Shown: positions 53,353 through 62,755 of the stretch, piece by piece
Numbering within the stretch: the first letter of the stretch is position 1
Layout of the letters: the number at the start of each line of letters is the position of its first letter
Program-made: the position numbers and the translations under genes
DNA from: Clavibacter capsici
Lineage (GTDB): Bacteria; Actinomycetota; Actinomycetes; Actinomycetales; Microbacteriaceae
DNA: 64,000 nucleotides
Direction: 5' to 3'
Assembly: GCF_001280205.1 (NCBI RefSeq)
Contig: NZ_CP012575.1
Location: forward strand, 1 to 64,000
Notes under the pieces: generated by a model
What the model saw: only the letters and a program-made list of their open reading frames with translations
Database searches by the model: none
Told to the model about the DNA's origin: nothing

Positions 53353-54314
53353 CAGGTGTCTCCGAAGGTCCGGCGTTGGAAGAAGCGGAGCACGAGCAGG
53401 GAGAAGGCTAGGATCGCGGCGGCGAGGATGACCGAGGCGGCTGCGGCTGCGCCGAGGTTGTCGTTGGTGAAGGCGTCCTGGTAGATCTTCATCAGCGGCA
53501 CCCATGTGCTGGAGATGCGCGGCGTGAACGGGCGCAGCGTCTGCGGTTCGCTGTACAGCTGCAGGGTCCCGATGACGGAGAACAGGCCGGTGAGCACCAG
53601 CGCTGGGGCGACGAGGGGCACCTTGATGCGCAGCGCTACCTGCACTTCGGAAGCGCCGTCGATGCGGGCGGCCTCGTAGATCTCGGTGGGGATCGCGCGG
53701 AGCGAGGTGTAGATGATGATCATGTTAAAGCCCACCCCGGACCACAGAGCGATATTCGCGAGGGAGAAGTAGAGCGTGGGCGTGCCGAAGAAGTCCAGCG
53801 CTCCGCCGCCGAGAGCGCGGGAGATGTCGCTGAGAGGGCTGGTGCTGGGGAGGTAGAGGAAGCCCCAAAGTAGGCTCGCGATCACCCCGGGGACAGCGAA
53901 GGGCAGGAAAATTGCGGTGCGCGTGAAGCTCTGGAACCGCACGCGGGGGGTGTCTAGGAGCAGTGCGAACAGGAGCGCGAGTCCGAGGACGCTGGGGATG
54001 GAGATCGCCCCGTAGAGGAAAACCCGGCCAAGGCCCGCGACGAATTCGGTATCGGTGAGCGCGGTGATGTAGTTCTCGAAGCCGATGAAGGTCTCTTCGC
54101 GGCGGCCGAAAGCGCCGCCGGCTCCGACGCGGAAGCCGCGAAAGCTGAGGTAGATCGCGTAGATGATCGGGATGATGAGGAACGCGGCGAACAAGATGAT
54201 CGCCGGAGCGGCGAACATCCACGGCGTGAACGCTCCTTGAGTCGAACGGCGGCGTCTCGGCTGCCCTGCGGTCGGGCGATGCGGTGGCGCGATGGTGGCG
54301 GTAGGCGATGACAT
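53352..54314 (-). CDS. Sugar ABC transporter permease, MalF-like
   Basis: 320 residues from MSSPTATIAPPHRPTA. Six transmembrane helices (FAAPAIILFAAFLIIPIIYA, VFLYGAISIPSVLGLALLFA) and the EAA loop EAARIDGASEVQVALRIKVP. Partner of the MalG-like permease. The gene starts 44 bases downstream of a strong hairpin that probably lowers its expression relative to the binding protein. Confidence 0.9.
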   Translation of the reverse strand: MSSPTATIAPPHRPTAGQPRRRRSTQGAFTPWMFAAPAIILFAAFLIIPIIYAIYLSFRGFRVGAGGAFGRREETFIGFENYITALTDTEFVAGLGRVFLYGAISIPSVLGLALLFALLLDTPRVRFQSFTRTAIFLPFAVPGVIASLLWGFLYLPSTSPLSDISRALGGGALDFFGTPTLYFSLANIALWSGVGFNMIIIYTSLRAIPTEIYEAARIDGASEVQVALRIKVPLVAPALVLTGLFSVIGTLQLYSEPQTLRPFTPRISSTWVPLMKIYQDAFTNDNLGAAAAASVILAAAILAFSLLVLRFFQRRTFGDT

Positions 54315-54357
54315 CAGTGTCCAGACTCGAGTGCCGACGGTGCTGGGATAGGTGGAG

Positions 54358-54390
54358 GGGAGGAGCTGCGGCCGCGCCGCAGCTCCTCCC
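54358..54390 (-). terminator. Strong hairpin between binding-protein and permease genes
   Basis: GGGAGGAGCTGCGG (54358-54371) and CCGCAGCTCCTCCC (54377-54390) form a perfect 14-bp stem with a 5-base loop, nine bases after the binding-protein stop. Such hairpins stabilise the upstream mRNA or partly terminate, giving more binding protein than permease. Confidence 0.8.
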
Positions 54391-54398
54391 GAAGGTGG

Positions 54399-55757
54399 CT
54401 ACTCCTCGACGGAGTAGCCGGTCTTCTTCAGGTCGGCGACGACTGCGTCCTGGGTGGCGGTGTAGACGTCGCGGAAGGACGTGCCGTTCAGGGCTGCGGC
54501 GTTCATGGCGTCGTTGAACACGGTCTGCGCGACGTTGACGTTCGGTCCCCAGGTGACGGGGATGGTGGTGTCCTCGATGACCTGGTCGGCGATCGTGTAA
54601 AAGTTCGCCTGGTCAGGCATGAGGGCCGGGGGTGCGCTCTCGGCGGTTGCCTCGCGGCCGCCGTTACCGCCCGGGTAGAGATCGAGCGTCAGCAGGAGCT
54701 TCGAGCCCTCATCGGATGTTGACAGCCAGGTAGCGAACTTCGCGGCGGCTTCGGCATCCGACGACTTCTCGGGCACGAAGTAGGCCGATCCGCCGATGAA
54801 CGGCACGGACGCGTCGCCCTCGGTCCACTGGGGGAGGGGCGCGGATTCCCACTTGCCGGCGGTGTCGGGGGCAACGGCGTTGATGACGCTGGGCACCCAG
54901 GATGCCGCAGCCCAGGAGAGGACCTTGCCATCGTTGATCTCCGCGTTCCACTCCGGGGTCACGAGGGCCTCGACCTTGACGAGGTCACGCTCGACGAGGT
55001 CCTGCCAGAAGTCGGCGGTCGCGAGCGACTCCTCGCTGTCGATGCCGACCTTCCAGGTGTCTCCGTCGTTGGTCCACCACTCGGCGCCCGCCTGTGCCGC
55101 CTGGGCGGCGAAGAACTGGAACTCGCCCGGGTCGAAGCTGGAGATGTAGACCGTGGGGTCCGCGGCATGGATCTTCTCGGCCGCCTCGGCGTACTCGGCC
55201 CACGTGGTGGGGACTTCGACTCCGTACTGCTCGAAGAGGTCCTTGCGGTAGGTGAACATGGCGGGGCCGATGTCCTGCGGGACGCCGTAGACGCGGTCGT
55301 CAAAGGTCGTGAGGTCCCAGATGTTGTCCGCGACGTCACCCTTGGTGTCGGCGACGTCGTCGGTGATGTCTTTCACGACGCCGGCCACGACGAGTGACGG
55401 CAGGGCCCGATACTCGACCTGGACGATATCCGGGGTCTTGTCGGCCCGGTCAGCGGCGAGCAACTTCGAGGAGGTGTCGGCGGTACCGCCGACCTCGGAG
55501 AGCTTGACGGTCACGTCGGGGTTGAGCTCGTTGTACCGGTCGACGATGGCCTGCGCTTTGGGGTCGTTGCCCTTGACGGAATAGGTCCAGAAGTCCAAGA
55601 TCACCGGGCCATCGGCGGCGGTGTCTCCGCTAGCGCCAGCGGAGCAGGCGGACAGCGAGAGGGTAAGAGCCCCAGCCATGGCGAGTGCTGTAACGAGGGG
55701 GCGGCGTCGACGGGCCTTCGGGGCCGATCGGCGTGCGTAGGGGCGCGGTGCTGACAT
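54399..55757 (-). CDS. Sugar-binding lipoprotein of an ABC importer
   Basis: 452 residues from MSAPRPYARRSAPKAR at 55757 with AAGGAGA upstream. Signal peptide with lipobox LSACSAG (Cys modified and anchored in the membrane), then a family 1 solute-binding protein: ILDFWTYSVKGNDPKAQAIV, VDRYNELNPDVTVKL, LSWAAASWVPSVINAVAP, FIGGSAYFVPEKSSDAEAAA. It probably captures xylo- or xyloglucan-oligosaccharides, judged from the GH31 and GH43 neighbours. First gene of the minus-strand operon. Confidence 0.9.
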   Translation of the reverse strand: MSAPRPYARRSAPKARRRRPLVTALAMAGALTLSLSACSAGASGDTAADGPVILDFWTYSVKGNDPKAQAIVDRYNELNPDVTVKLSEVGGTADTSSKLLAADRADKTPDIVQVEYRALPSLVVAGVVKDITDDVADTKGDVADNIWDLTTFDDRVYGVPQDIGPAMFTYRKDLFEQYGVEVPTTWAEYAEAAEKIHAADPTVYISSFDPGEFQFFAAQAAQAGAEWWTNDGDTWKVGIDSEESLATADFWQDLVERDLVKVEALVTPEWNAEINDGKVLSWAAASWVPSVINAVAPDTAGKWESAPLPQWTEGDASVPFIGGSAYFVPEKSSDAEAAAKFATWLSTSDEGSKLLLTLDLYPGGNGGREATAESAPPALMPDQANFYTIADQVIEDTTIPVTWGPNVNVAQTVFNDAMNAAALNGTSFRDVYTATQDAVVADLKKTGYSVEE

Positions 55758-55826
55758 GTCACATCTCCTTCGACGTGTGCGGAGCGAAGGCAATGCTCGG
55801 CCTCCGAGTGCGTGTTCCCATGATCA

Positions 55827-55864
55827 TGAAAACGTTGCCATACTGTCAAGTGTTCACGTTGTCA
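55827..55864. promoter_or_regulatory. Two LacI-type operators in the divergent xylo-oligosaccharide promoter
   Basis: TGAAAACGTTGCCA (55827-55840) fits TG-N2-AACGTT-N2-CA, a common LacI-family operator pattern. TGTTCACGTTGTCA (55851-55864) is a second copy with one change in the core. Their starts are 24 bases apart. They lie between the binding-protein and GH43 genes and would let one repressor control both directions. The LacI gene at 57525 is the obvious candidate. Confidence 0.65.
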
Positions 55865-55904
55865 TCGTCACGTATACGCCGATCAGCGGCGCTTGGAGTC
55901 ATCC

Positions 55905-57503
55905 ATGAGCACGTTCCACAATCCCGTCCTCCCAGGCATGAACCCCGACCCCTCGATCTGTGCAGTGAGGGAGGAGTACTTCCTCGTGACATCGTCATTT
56001 GCCTACTGGCCCGCGATTCCCGTCCATCGCAGCCGGGACCTCGTCCGCTGGGAGCCGATCGGCCATGTGCTGGATCGGGCCGAGCAGATAGATCTGAACG
56101 GTCTCGAGATGTCCGACGGGATCTGGGCGCCGACCATACGCCACCACGAGGGCATCTTCTACGTGGTCTTCACCGTCGCCCGAGACCGGCGGGGCAGCGT
56201 GAACTTCGTCACTACAGCGACCGATGCCGCCGGCCCGTGGACGCAGCCCGTGATCCTCGACGCCGAGGGCATCGACCCCTCGCTGTTCTTCGACGACGAC
56301 GGCCGCTGCTGGTTCACCGCATGCCGCGACGCAGAGGACCCCACCCTGCGCGGCCCTGCTGAGCTATACCTTCAGGAGCTCGATCTGCATGACCTGCGGT
56401 TGATCGGTCAGGTTCACGTGCTCTGGAATGGCGCCCTCTCAGGCGCTTGGGTGGAGGCCCCGCACATTTACAAGCGCGAAGGCATCTACCACCTGATCGC
56501 GGCCGAAGGCGGGACCGAACGGAACCATGCCGTCACGGCCGCCCGATCCACCTCGGTTACGGGCCCCTATCGGACCGATCCCCGGAGCCCACTTCTGACG
56601 CACCGTCACCTCGGCGAGAGCGCGACCATCCAGAACGTCGGTCACGCCGACCTAGTGGACACGCCTGCCGGGGAGACCTGGGCGCTAGTGCTGGGTACCC
56701 GGCCGATAGATGGTGCGCACACCCTCGGCCGGGAGGTGTTCCTCGTGCCCGCCACATGGACCGACGATGGTCTCGTGCTGGCGCCAGGGAAAGGCCGCGT
56801 CACGGAGGTTGAGCGCAGGCCCCTCGGGCCGTACGCCGAGGAGGCACGACTCGGGTCAGCGCTGCCGGAGCGTGAGCGATTCGCGAATGCCGGGCTCCCG
56901 TGTGAGTGGCGGAGCCTTCGCGGTCCAGTTCGGGAGCATTCAGGTGCCCCCGGCGAGGGCCTATCCTTGATCGCATCCGTCGACGCGCTCTCGAGCAGCG
57001 GGACACCGACCTTCGTCGCCCGCCGGCAAGAGCACCATCGGTTCGAAGCGAAGACATGCGTGTCGTTCCAGCCGGAGACCGCCTCGGAGGAGGCAGGACT
57101 TGCGGTCTTCCAGGATTCAGGCCACTACGCCACGCTCGCCGTGAGCCGGGATGAGTATGGGAAGCGGATCGTGCGGTTCCGCCGGTCCGACGTGTCAGGA
57201 ACAAGCGGCGAGGTCGCACTCTCGCACGACGGTGACGCAGTCCTCCGGGTCATCGGTGACGACGACGCCTATGTATTTTCCTGCTGGCACGACCGCGAAT
57301 GTGATTGGCTCACGCTCGGCAAGATACCCCGCGCCTGGTTCAGCACGGAGCATGCCGGAGGCTTCGTCGGCGTGCACGTCGGCGTACACGCGACCGGTGC
57401 CTCGGAGAAAGGGTCCCGCCCAGCACGCTTCTCATGGTTCGAGTACGCGCCCCGGTTCGATAGTGCGAAGGCGGCGTCTCACTCCGTGATAGCCGCCAAC
57501 TAG
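55905..57503 (+). CDS. GH43 beta-xylosidase / alpha-arabinofuranosidase
   Basis: 532 residues from MSTFHNPVLPGMNPDPS at 55905. The catalytic triad of family 43 is visible: Asp15 (NPDPS), Asp124 (GIDPSLFFDDDG) and Glu184 (WVEAPHIYK), close to the spacing in bacterial beta-xylosidases. A C-terminal beta-sandwich (about 330-530; HHRFEAKTCVSFQPET, GLAVFQDSG) is typical of the intracellular XynB branch. No signal peptide. It splits imported xylo-oligosaccharides to xylose, working with the ABC importer and GH31 enzyme. Confidence 0.9.
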   Translation: MSTFHNPVLPGMNPDPSICAVREEYFLVTSSFAYWPAIPVHRSRDLVRWEPIGHVLDRAEQIDLNGLEMSDGIWAPTIRHHEGIFYVVFTVARDRRGSVNFVTTATDAAGPWTQPVILDAEGIDPSLFFDDDGRCWFTACRDAEDPTLRGPAELYLQELDLHDLRLIGQVHVLWNGALSGAWVEAPHIYKREGIYHLIAAEGGTERNHAVTAARSTSVTGPYRTDPRSPLLTHRHLGESATIQNVGHADLVDTPAGETWALVLGTRPIDGAHTLGREVFLVPATWTDDGLVLAPGKGRVTEVERRPLGPYAEEARLGSALPERERFANAGLPCEWRSLRGPVREHSGAPGEGLSLIASVDALSSSGTPTFVARRQEHHRFEAKTCVSFQPETASEEAGLAVFQDSGHYATLAVSRDEYGKRIVRFRRSDVSGTSGEVALSHDGDAVLRVIGDDDAYVFSCWHDRECDWLTLGKIPRAWFSTEHAGGFVGVHVGVHATGASEKGSRPARFSWFEYAPRFDSAKAASHSVIAAN

Positions 57504-57524
57504 GAGCGTAAGGGCGAGGCTGTC

Positions 57525-58538
57525 TTACCCTCGGCGCGGAGCGGCGGTGCTCTTCCGCACCACGAGAGTGGGCGCTATCTGCCGGCGCGCGGGCGCCTGC
57601 CCTGTCATGGTCGAAATGAGCGTCGCGATGGCGGTGCTGCCCAGTGTCACGAAATCCTGACGCACGGTGGTGAGGGCCGGGACGAAATGATCCGCTCCTG
57701 CGATGTCGTCGAAGCCCACAAGGGAGATGTCTCTGGGAACGGATATGCCCAGTTCCGCGAGTGCCGACAAGGCGCCGAGTGCCATGAGGTCATTCCCTGC
57801 GAAGATCGCTGTCGGGAGACCGCTAGGGCCCGCCGCTAGTTCGGTGGTAAGCCGATACCCGCTGGCCGCGGTGAAGTCACCCTGCAGCATTTCTTGCGGC
57901 GCCCCGGGCGATAACTCCAGCTCGTCCCGCCAGCCCTGGACTCGTGCAACCGCATCGTACGTCTCGGCGTTTCCGGCGAGGTGCACGATGCGCTCATGGC
58001 CAAGATCGAGCAAATGCCGCACGGCAAGGCGTGCGCCAAGCTCCTGGTCGAGCTCGACGAAGCTGATCCTGGGGTTCGGTGCGCTACCGGACATGACTAC
58101 GCTCATCGGGATGTCCGCAACGATGTCGGACAACGCATCGACGGCGACCTGACGTGCGGCGATGACAGCCACACCCTCCACGGACTGGTCAGTGAGGCGA
58201 CGGACCATCTCCGCCAGGTCAGCGGCCGCGCCTCCCTGCCAGCTCGCCAGGTTGATCTCATATCCGGCAGCTCGTGCGGTCGTCTCGATGCCGAGTAGTA
58301 CGCGGGGCAATTCATAGAGGCCAGACCCCGCCATGACCACGCCGATCGTGGACGACCGTTTGCTCTTCAGTGCTCGTGCGACGGTGTTGCGCCGGTACCC
58401 GAGCTGAGCGATCGCCGCCTCGACGCGCGCGCGTGTCTCCGGGCGCACGGACGGATGCCCGTTTAGTACGCGGCTCACTGTGACGTGCGAGACGCCGGCG
58501 AGTTTCGCAACGTCAACCATCCCCGGTGCTCGACCCAT
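57525..58538 (-). CDS. LacI-family repressor of the xylo-oligosaccharide genes
   Basis: 337 residues from MGRAPGMVDVAKLAGVSHV at 58538. HTH VAKLAGVSHVTVSRVLNG and hinge VARALKSKRSSTIGVVMAGS, then a periplasmic-binding-like sensor domain (FVELDQELGARLAVRHLLDL, AIFAGNDLMALGALSALAEL, SLVGFDDIAGADHFVPALTT). Convergent with the GH43 gene. A TGGACGTTTTCTTGG segment upstream (58555-58570) may allow self-control. Confidence 0.9.
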   Translation of the reverse strand: MGRAPGMVDVAKLAGVSHVTVSRVLNGHPSVRPETRARVEAAIAQLGYRRNTVARALKSKRSSTIGVVMAGSGLYELPRVLLGIETTARAAGYEINLASWQGGAAADLAEMVRRLTDQSVEGVAVIAARQVAVDALSDIVADIPMSVVMSGSAPNPRISFVELDQELGARLAVRHLLDLGHERIVHLAGNAETYDAVARVQGWRDELELSPGAPQEMLQGDFTAASGYRLTTELAAGPSGLPTAIFAGNDLMALGALSALAELGISVPRDISLVGFDDIAGADHFVPALTTVRQDFVTLGSTAIATLISTMTGQAPARRQIAPTLVVRKSTAAPRRG

Positions 58539-58863
58539 GACCTGGACTCCCGCTCTGGACGTTTTCTTGGCGTTGTGCTGATGATCCCACAGCCTCGGGT
58601 AGGCGTGCGCGGCGTCAGGGGACAACCCGGTTGCCTCGACGTCCCGTCGACCAAGCCTTCCCCGTCGCCGATGGACTTCACCGCAGAGACGTAGCTCGTG
58701 CTTTATGTCTGGTCGGACGAGTGCGACCTTACGGCGCGGGCGCACGGAGTGCTTAGCGGGTCCGCTGAGATGCTGGTCGTCCAGGGCGGCATCGAAGATA
58801 GATACCTCATCGCCCTACGGCGACTGATGCCGCGCGCTGTTGCTCGGACTGAGCTAATGGAGA

Positions 58864-58908
58864 AGAGGCCCTGTTCCGCGTCTCGGGCAGGGCCTCTTGC
58901 CGTTTTTG
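58864..58908 (+). terminator. Rho-independent terminator without an obvious gene
   Basis: AAGAGGCCCTG (58864-58874) pairs with CAGGGCCTCTT (58889-58899), followed by GCCGTTTTT. A textbook terminator on the plus strand, yet the 58539-58863 stretch holds no convincing gene, only a frame with AEMLVVQGGIEDRYLIALRR that may be a remnant. It might mark the end of a lost gene or an unrecognised RNA. Confidence 0.75.
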
Positions 58909-58979
58909 ATTAGTGAGATCTAGCGGCATAAGGGTATGCCTGCATACGATATCTCATCTATTACTCGAATGCCGATGGT

Positions 58980-59213
58980 TTACGCGCACTGTATATACGA
59001 GCAGGGGTTATCGGGATTGAACCACGACGAAGGCGCTTCATATGCGGCCATGTCATGTTGCGGCTGAGCGTGTGACTGAATCGGTAGATTTAGCATGCCA
59101 AAGGCTATGGCCGAGGTGGCGCTGATTAAGCATGATACTATCACCACAGTCGCGTATGCGATTGATTTATGTATGATATATACTTTCCCGAACATCACAA
59201 TTACACGTGCCAA
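58980..59213 (-). CDS. Small membrane/secreted hypothetical protein
   Basis: 77 residues from MARVIVMFGKVYIIHKS; its start overlaps the upstream secreted-protein gene by 13 bases. One hydrophobic helix (AYATVVIVSCLISATSAIAF) could be a signal peptide or anchor; the short exported part ends NPDNPCSYIQCA with two cysteines. Strikingly AT-rich compared with its surroundings. Unknown function; it appears to form an operon with 59201-59629. Confidence 0.5.
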   Translation of the reverse strand: MARVIVMFGKVYIIHKSIAYATVVIVSCLISATSAIAFGMLNLPIQSHAQPQHDMAAYEAPSSWFNPDNPCSYIQCA

Positions 59214-59629
59214 AATCGGAGGGAGGGGAAGGCGACTGGATACTTGGCGTCAAAGCTTGATGTGTATTTGTAAATGTAGTTCGTCACCATGGAATCGCAA
59301 GGGTCGCCGTTTACGTATCCTATTTCCCTTGCAAACTCCTCACATGTCATCATATAGCGTCGCTCCCGCACATGCGAGGAGCTATAAGCGGCACCATAGT
59401 AGGTGCTCATGAAATTGAGCTTTTTTGCACATGTGTCACCGCTATCTTTCTCGACTTTTGTAACGAGACCAGTGCCCACGCGGTCTGAATCGGTGCTTGA
59501 GTTGTACGCAACGCATACGCGGTACCCAGATTGCGCATGTGCTGCAGGCGTGACTCCTGCCAGAACCAGGGCCACGGTGAACAGCGCGGCCAGTGGTATC
59601 CGTACGATGCGAGTCGCGTAAGTGAACAT
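59201..59629 (-). CDS. Small secreted cysteine-containing protein
   Basis: 142 residues with ATG 59629 after GAGGAGAG. Clear Sec signal peptide (RIPLAALFTVALVLAGVTPAAHA, cleavage after AHA), mature part of about 110 residues with four cysteines (VCVAY, DTCAKK, MTCEEF, DPCDSM) and many Tyr. Four spaced cysteines suggest two disulfides. AT-richer than neighbours. Possibly a secreted factor acting on a host or competitor, but no family is recognised. Confidence 0.65.
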   Translation of the reverse strand: MFTYATRIVRIPLAALFTVALVLAGVTPAAHAQSGYRVCVAYNSSTDSDRVGTGLVTKVEKDSGDTCAKKLNFMSTYYGAAYSSSHVRERRYMMTCEEFAREIGYVNGDPCDSMVTNYIYKYTSSFDAKYPVAFPSLRFWHV

Positions 59630-59989
59630 TCGGCTCTCCTCTCTCCTTCATGTCGTTTCGAAAAGACGCGGCAGTGTGTCCGACTGTTAGAACGCTACCT
59701 AGCTGCCGTCTACCGACTGAATTTTGTTCACAGGTGTCCCCTGGCTTAGCAGAGGGGCCGTGTCGGCTCTCCTTGGAGGCGTCCCGCTCCGATCGCATCG
59801 TCACGGCGGATCCGACGGGGGAGCGTCCCCCGCGACGCGAGCTCCGCGCGGAGGACCTCGAGATCCCGCACGGTGACCTCCGCCCCGTGCACGCGGACGG
59901 ATGATCCTCGGGAACGCCGACACGACGGTGTCGCCGACGGCCGTGAGCATGGTCTCGCCGGGTCGAGCGATCCGGCGGAGAGGATCAGC

Positions 59990-60250
59990 ATGGACTTCGC
60001 ATCGATCAGGATCATCACGGACGACGTCGACCGGCTCGCGCGCTTCTACGAGGAGGTGCTGGGAGTCGTCGCCGCGCGACCGGCCCCCGTCTTCGCGGAG
60101 CTGAGGACCGGAGGCGGTGCCGTCGCGATCGGCAGCCGGGCCACCGTCGCCATGCTGGGGGAGGCGACGCCGCAGCCGACGAGCGCAGCTACTGCGGCCC
60201 TGAGTCGATGTGGGATCGCCTCGAGTGTCTTGCACCAACCCGACTCGTAG
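59990..60250 (+). pseudogene. VOC/glyoxalase-family protein, truncated
   Basis: From MDFASIRIITDDVDRLARFY (ATG 59990, GGAGAGG upstream) the frame matches the first beta-alpha-beta-beta-beta half of a vicinal-oxygen-chelate protein (YEEVLGVVAARP, FAELRTGGGAVAIGS). After about 60190 similarity ends and an unrelated tail runs to a stop. The second half needed for the metal site is missing, so an insertion or deletion removed it. The gaps on either side (59630-59989 and 60251-60485) show no supported gene. Confidence 0.55.
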
Positions 60251-60485
60251 CTTGGACAGGAGTAGTTGAGCGCGCCGTCTGCCTCGTTATGGCACCCAGC
60301 ATCTGCAGTCGATACGCATCTGCACCCGACGTGGTACTCAATTTCCAGCCCTCCGGTAGTTTGCGGGCCATGGCCATGGCCATGGGCACGGCCCCGCGGT
60401 GGTATGACAAGGGAGCACGCGAATAACAATCTACCCTGATGTGTAAGGAGTGCTCTGAGTTGGCGGTAGTGCCCGCCGTTGTCGG

Positions 60486-60878
60486 TCAGCCCATCTGCCG
60501 GAGATAGTCTCTCGGGTTCGCGTCCCACCACTCACGACTGTGAACGATGCGCGTCGGGAATGTTGCGAGCTTTTTCTGGCGGTTGCAGGAACTACCGATT
60601 GCGATTGCCGCTGATTGCCCGTTAAGCGGAACGCTGTTCCATCCATAGTGCACGGGAATGCAGAGTGTCGGTGCGGGTCCTTCCGTCGTGTAAACCATGA
60701 CGGCGTGAACCTTTGGATTTGTGACACTCAGCATGATGGCGTTGTCCCGAGGCGCCGCGTGAGTGGGGTTGGGCAGCTCCGCTGCGTTCGCCGCAACAGT
60801 GCCACCTAGTGCGATCGCAGTGCTGAGGATGATAGACAGGGTGCTAGTGCGCAAGGCGCGGTTTTGGACAAAGGTCAT
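60486..60878 (-). CDS. Small secreted hypothetical protein
   Basis: 130 residues from MTFVQNRALRTSTLSIIL at 60878. Signal peptide (TLSIILSTAIALGGTVAANA, cleavage after ANA), mature part of about 95 residues with two cysteines (TLCIPVHYG, SSCNRQKK) and a Trp-rich C-terminus (SREWWDANPRDYLRQMG). No family recognised. It lies in the same decayed, AT-richer stretch as the other secreted proteins. Confidence 0.6.
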   Translation of the reverse strand: MTFVQNRALRTSTLSIILSTAIALGGTVAANAAELPNPTHAAPRDNAIMLSVTNPKVHAVMVYTTEGPAPTLCIPVHYGWNSVPLNGQSAAIAIGSSCNRQKKLATFPTRIVHSREWWDANPRDYLRQMG

Positions 60879-61229
60879 GGTCGTCTTTCTATCTGGGGTC
60901 ATGGGTGGGTACCTACCCTAGGAGCTATCCTGTAATGCAACTCCACTTATACACAGGGTCAGGCGCGGTCCCGAGCTCGGCAGCACTCAGCAGTACTTGA
61001 CTTCGGCCGCGCGGCTACAACTGCGGCTGAATCGGCGCTGATGATCGTGATGGCGGTACACAAACAGACTGCGCTTGGATCGCTTGAGATCGCAACACGA
61101 CTTTGCGTGGAATAGTCTCCAATGAACGAGATCGTAGTCGTCCTGTACCGAAACTACAGGTTCCGACGTGCGGAGTTATCCAGCAAAGAAACAGCAGCTG
61201 AAGCGGCTGCTGGCTGAGTTTGCATCTGA
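60879..61229. other. No gene seen
   Basis: AT-richer stretch between the secreted-protein gene and a resolvase fragment, with only short shadow frames. It probably holds the promoter of the secreted protein and recombination debris. Confidence 0.35.
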
Positions 61230-61380
61230 CATAGGTCAGGCTTCCCAAGGGCCGGCCCCTTTCGGTTTGTGCCCGTCAGTCCGTGGTCGACGTAGATCCG
61301 TTCAGCCGTAACGCCGAGGGCCGCTACCGCGTCCTGCTGCGCGGTGACGCCCTGTGCGTCCAGCGAGACGGGGGCGATGA
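61230..61380 (-). pseudogene. Fragment of a serine recombinase (resolvase)
   Basis: About 50 residues, VSLDAQGVTAQQDAVAALG and RIYVDHGLTGTNRKGPALG, match the early catalytic-domain region of resolvases (YVDHGLTGTNR is characteristic). The catalytic serine segment and the DNA-binding C-terminus are absent. A leftover of a transposon or invertase, it shows past recombination here. Confidence 0.6.
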
Positions 61381-61409
61381 GTTGTCCTGTCACACATTGC
61401 TCGTCCGAT

Positions 61410-62610
61410 ATGGCCTCCACGTTCCTGGTGCTGTGGAACGAGATGCTCTTGGATGTCAGCCTGCCGACCCTCATCGCCGATCTCGCCATCGCCCCGTCAG
61501 CAGGCCAGTGGCTGAACACTGGTACCCCTTGACCCTCGCGGACCTGATCTCCGCGACGAGGTTCGTCATGCGGCGCTTCCACCTGTGGGCGATCTTCCGC
61601 ACCGCCCTATAGGTGTTCGTCGTCGGTACGGCCGTCCCCACCGTCGCACCGGGCTTCGGGGTCCTCCTCTTCGGTCGGATCATCCAGGCCGTCGGGACGG
61701 CGGTGGTTCTGCCCCTGCTGATGACCACGGCGATCCGGCTGATCCCGTAGTCGCGTCGCGGCCGCATCGTGGCGCTGGTGATCGCGGTGCCGGCCACAGC
61801 CCTCCGGCTGTGGGGCCCGTGGTGTCAGGGCTTGGCCTGACGTTCCTGCCGTGGCGGTTCCTGTTCATCCTTGTACTGCCGCTCGCGGTCATCGCCTGAT
61901 CGCCGGTGCGCTGGAGCTGAAGAACGTCTTGATCCCGGAGCACGCGCCGCTGGACCTGCTATCCCTCGCGCTGTCCGCTTCGGGGCCCTGGCGCTGGGGT
62001 TGTCCCTCATCGGGGAGTCCGCCTCGGGGCACGCTGCGGTGCCGCCGCTGGTGCCCATCGCCATCGGCGTCGTCGGTGTGGTGGCGTTCGTCATGTGCCA
62101 GGTGGCGCTGCAGCGACAGGGGGAGGCGTTCCTGGACATGCGCATCTTCCGCAGCAGGAAGTTGTGATTGCGGTGCTGACCACGTCCTCCGATGCCATGA
62201 ACGGCTTCGGGGTCGCGCTCGTCCTGACGGGTGCGCTGGGGCTCAGGACGCTCGCGATCAGTCTGTTCCTGCTCCCGGGAGGTGTCGTTATCTCGGTCGT
62301 GTCCGCGCTCGGCGGGCACGTCTGCGACCGCTTCGGCCCTGTGCCTCTGACTATTCCGGGAGGCGTGATCCGGGCCGCGAGCATCTGGTTCCTCAGCACT
62401 CTGGACGACACCAGCAGCTTGGGAGCGCACCTGGGCGGGTATCTCAACATGACGGCGCGCCAGGGGATGATCTGGGGCCCTGTCACCACGCTCGCCCTGC
62501 TGTCGCTGCGCTCAGAAATGTATCCCTACGGCACGGAGGCCGGCACCACCGTCCAGCAGCTTGCCGGCACCGTCGGGGGCGCCCGCATCGGTACATCTGA
62601 TGCGCGATGA
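61410..62610 (+). pseudogene. DHA2-type MFS drug transporter, heavily decayed
   Basis: Pieces in several frames follow the order of a 14-helix DHA2 protein: FLVLWNEMLLDVSLPTLIAD and APSAGQWLNTG; then APGFGVLLFGRIIQAVGTAV with LPLLMTTAIRLIP; then LSLIGESASGHAAVPPLVPI and VALQRQGEAFLDMRIFRSRK; finally GLRTLAISLFLLPGGVVISV and GTTVQQLAGTVG. Stops occur at 61611 and 61748, with several frame changes. Far beyond sequencing error; this is a pseudogene. Confidence 0.7.
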
Positions 62611-62755
62611 CTCACGTATCAGCGCTGTGAGTGATGGCGACAGTCTTGTCCTCCTGCCTCGTAGCATCGCGGGCATCGCTATCAACAAGCCAACGGGCCA
62701 TGGAGGACAGGAGCTTCGACCTGCAGCCTCCGCGGCATCGAGAGGAGACATGTCT

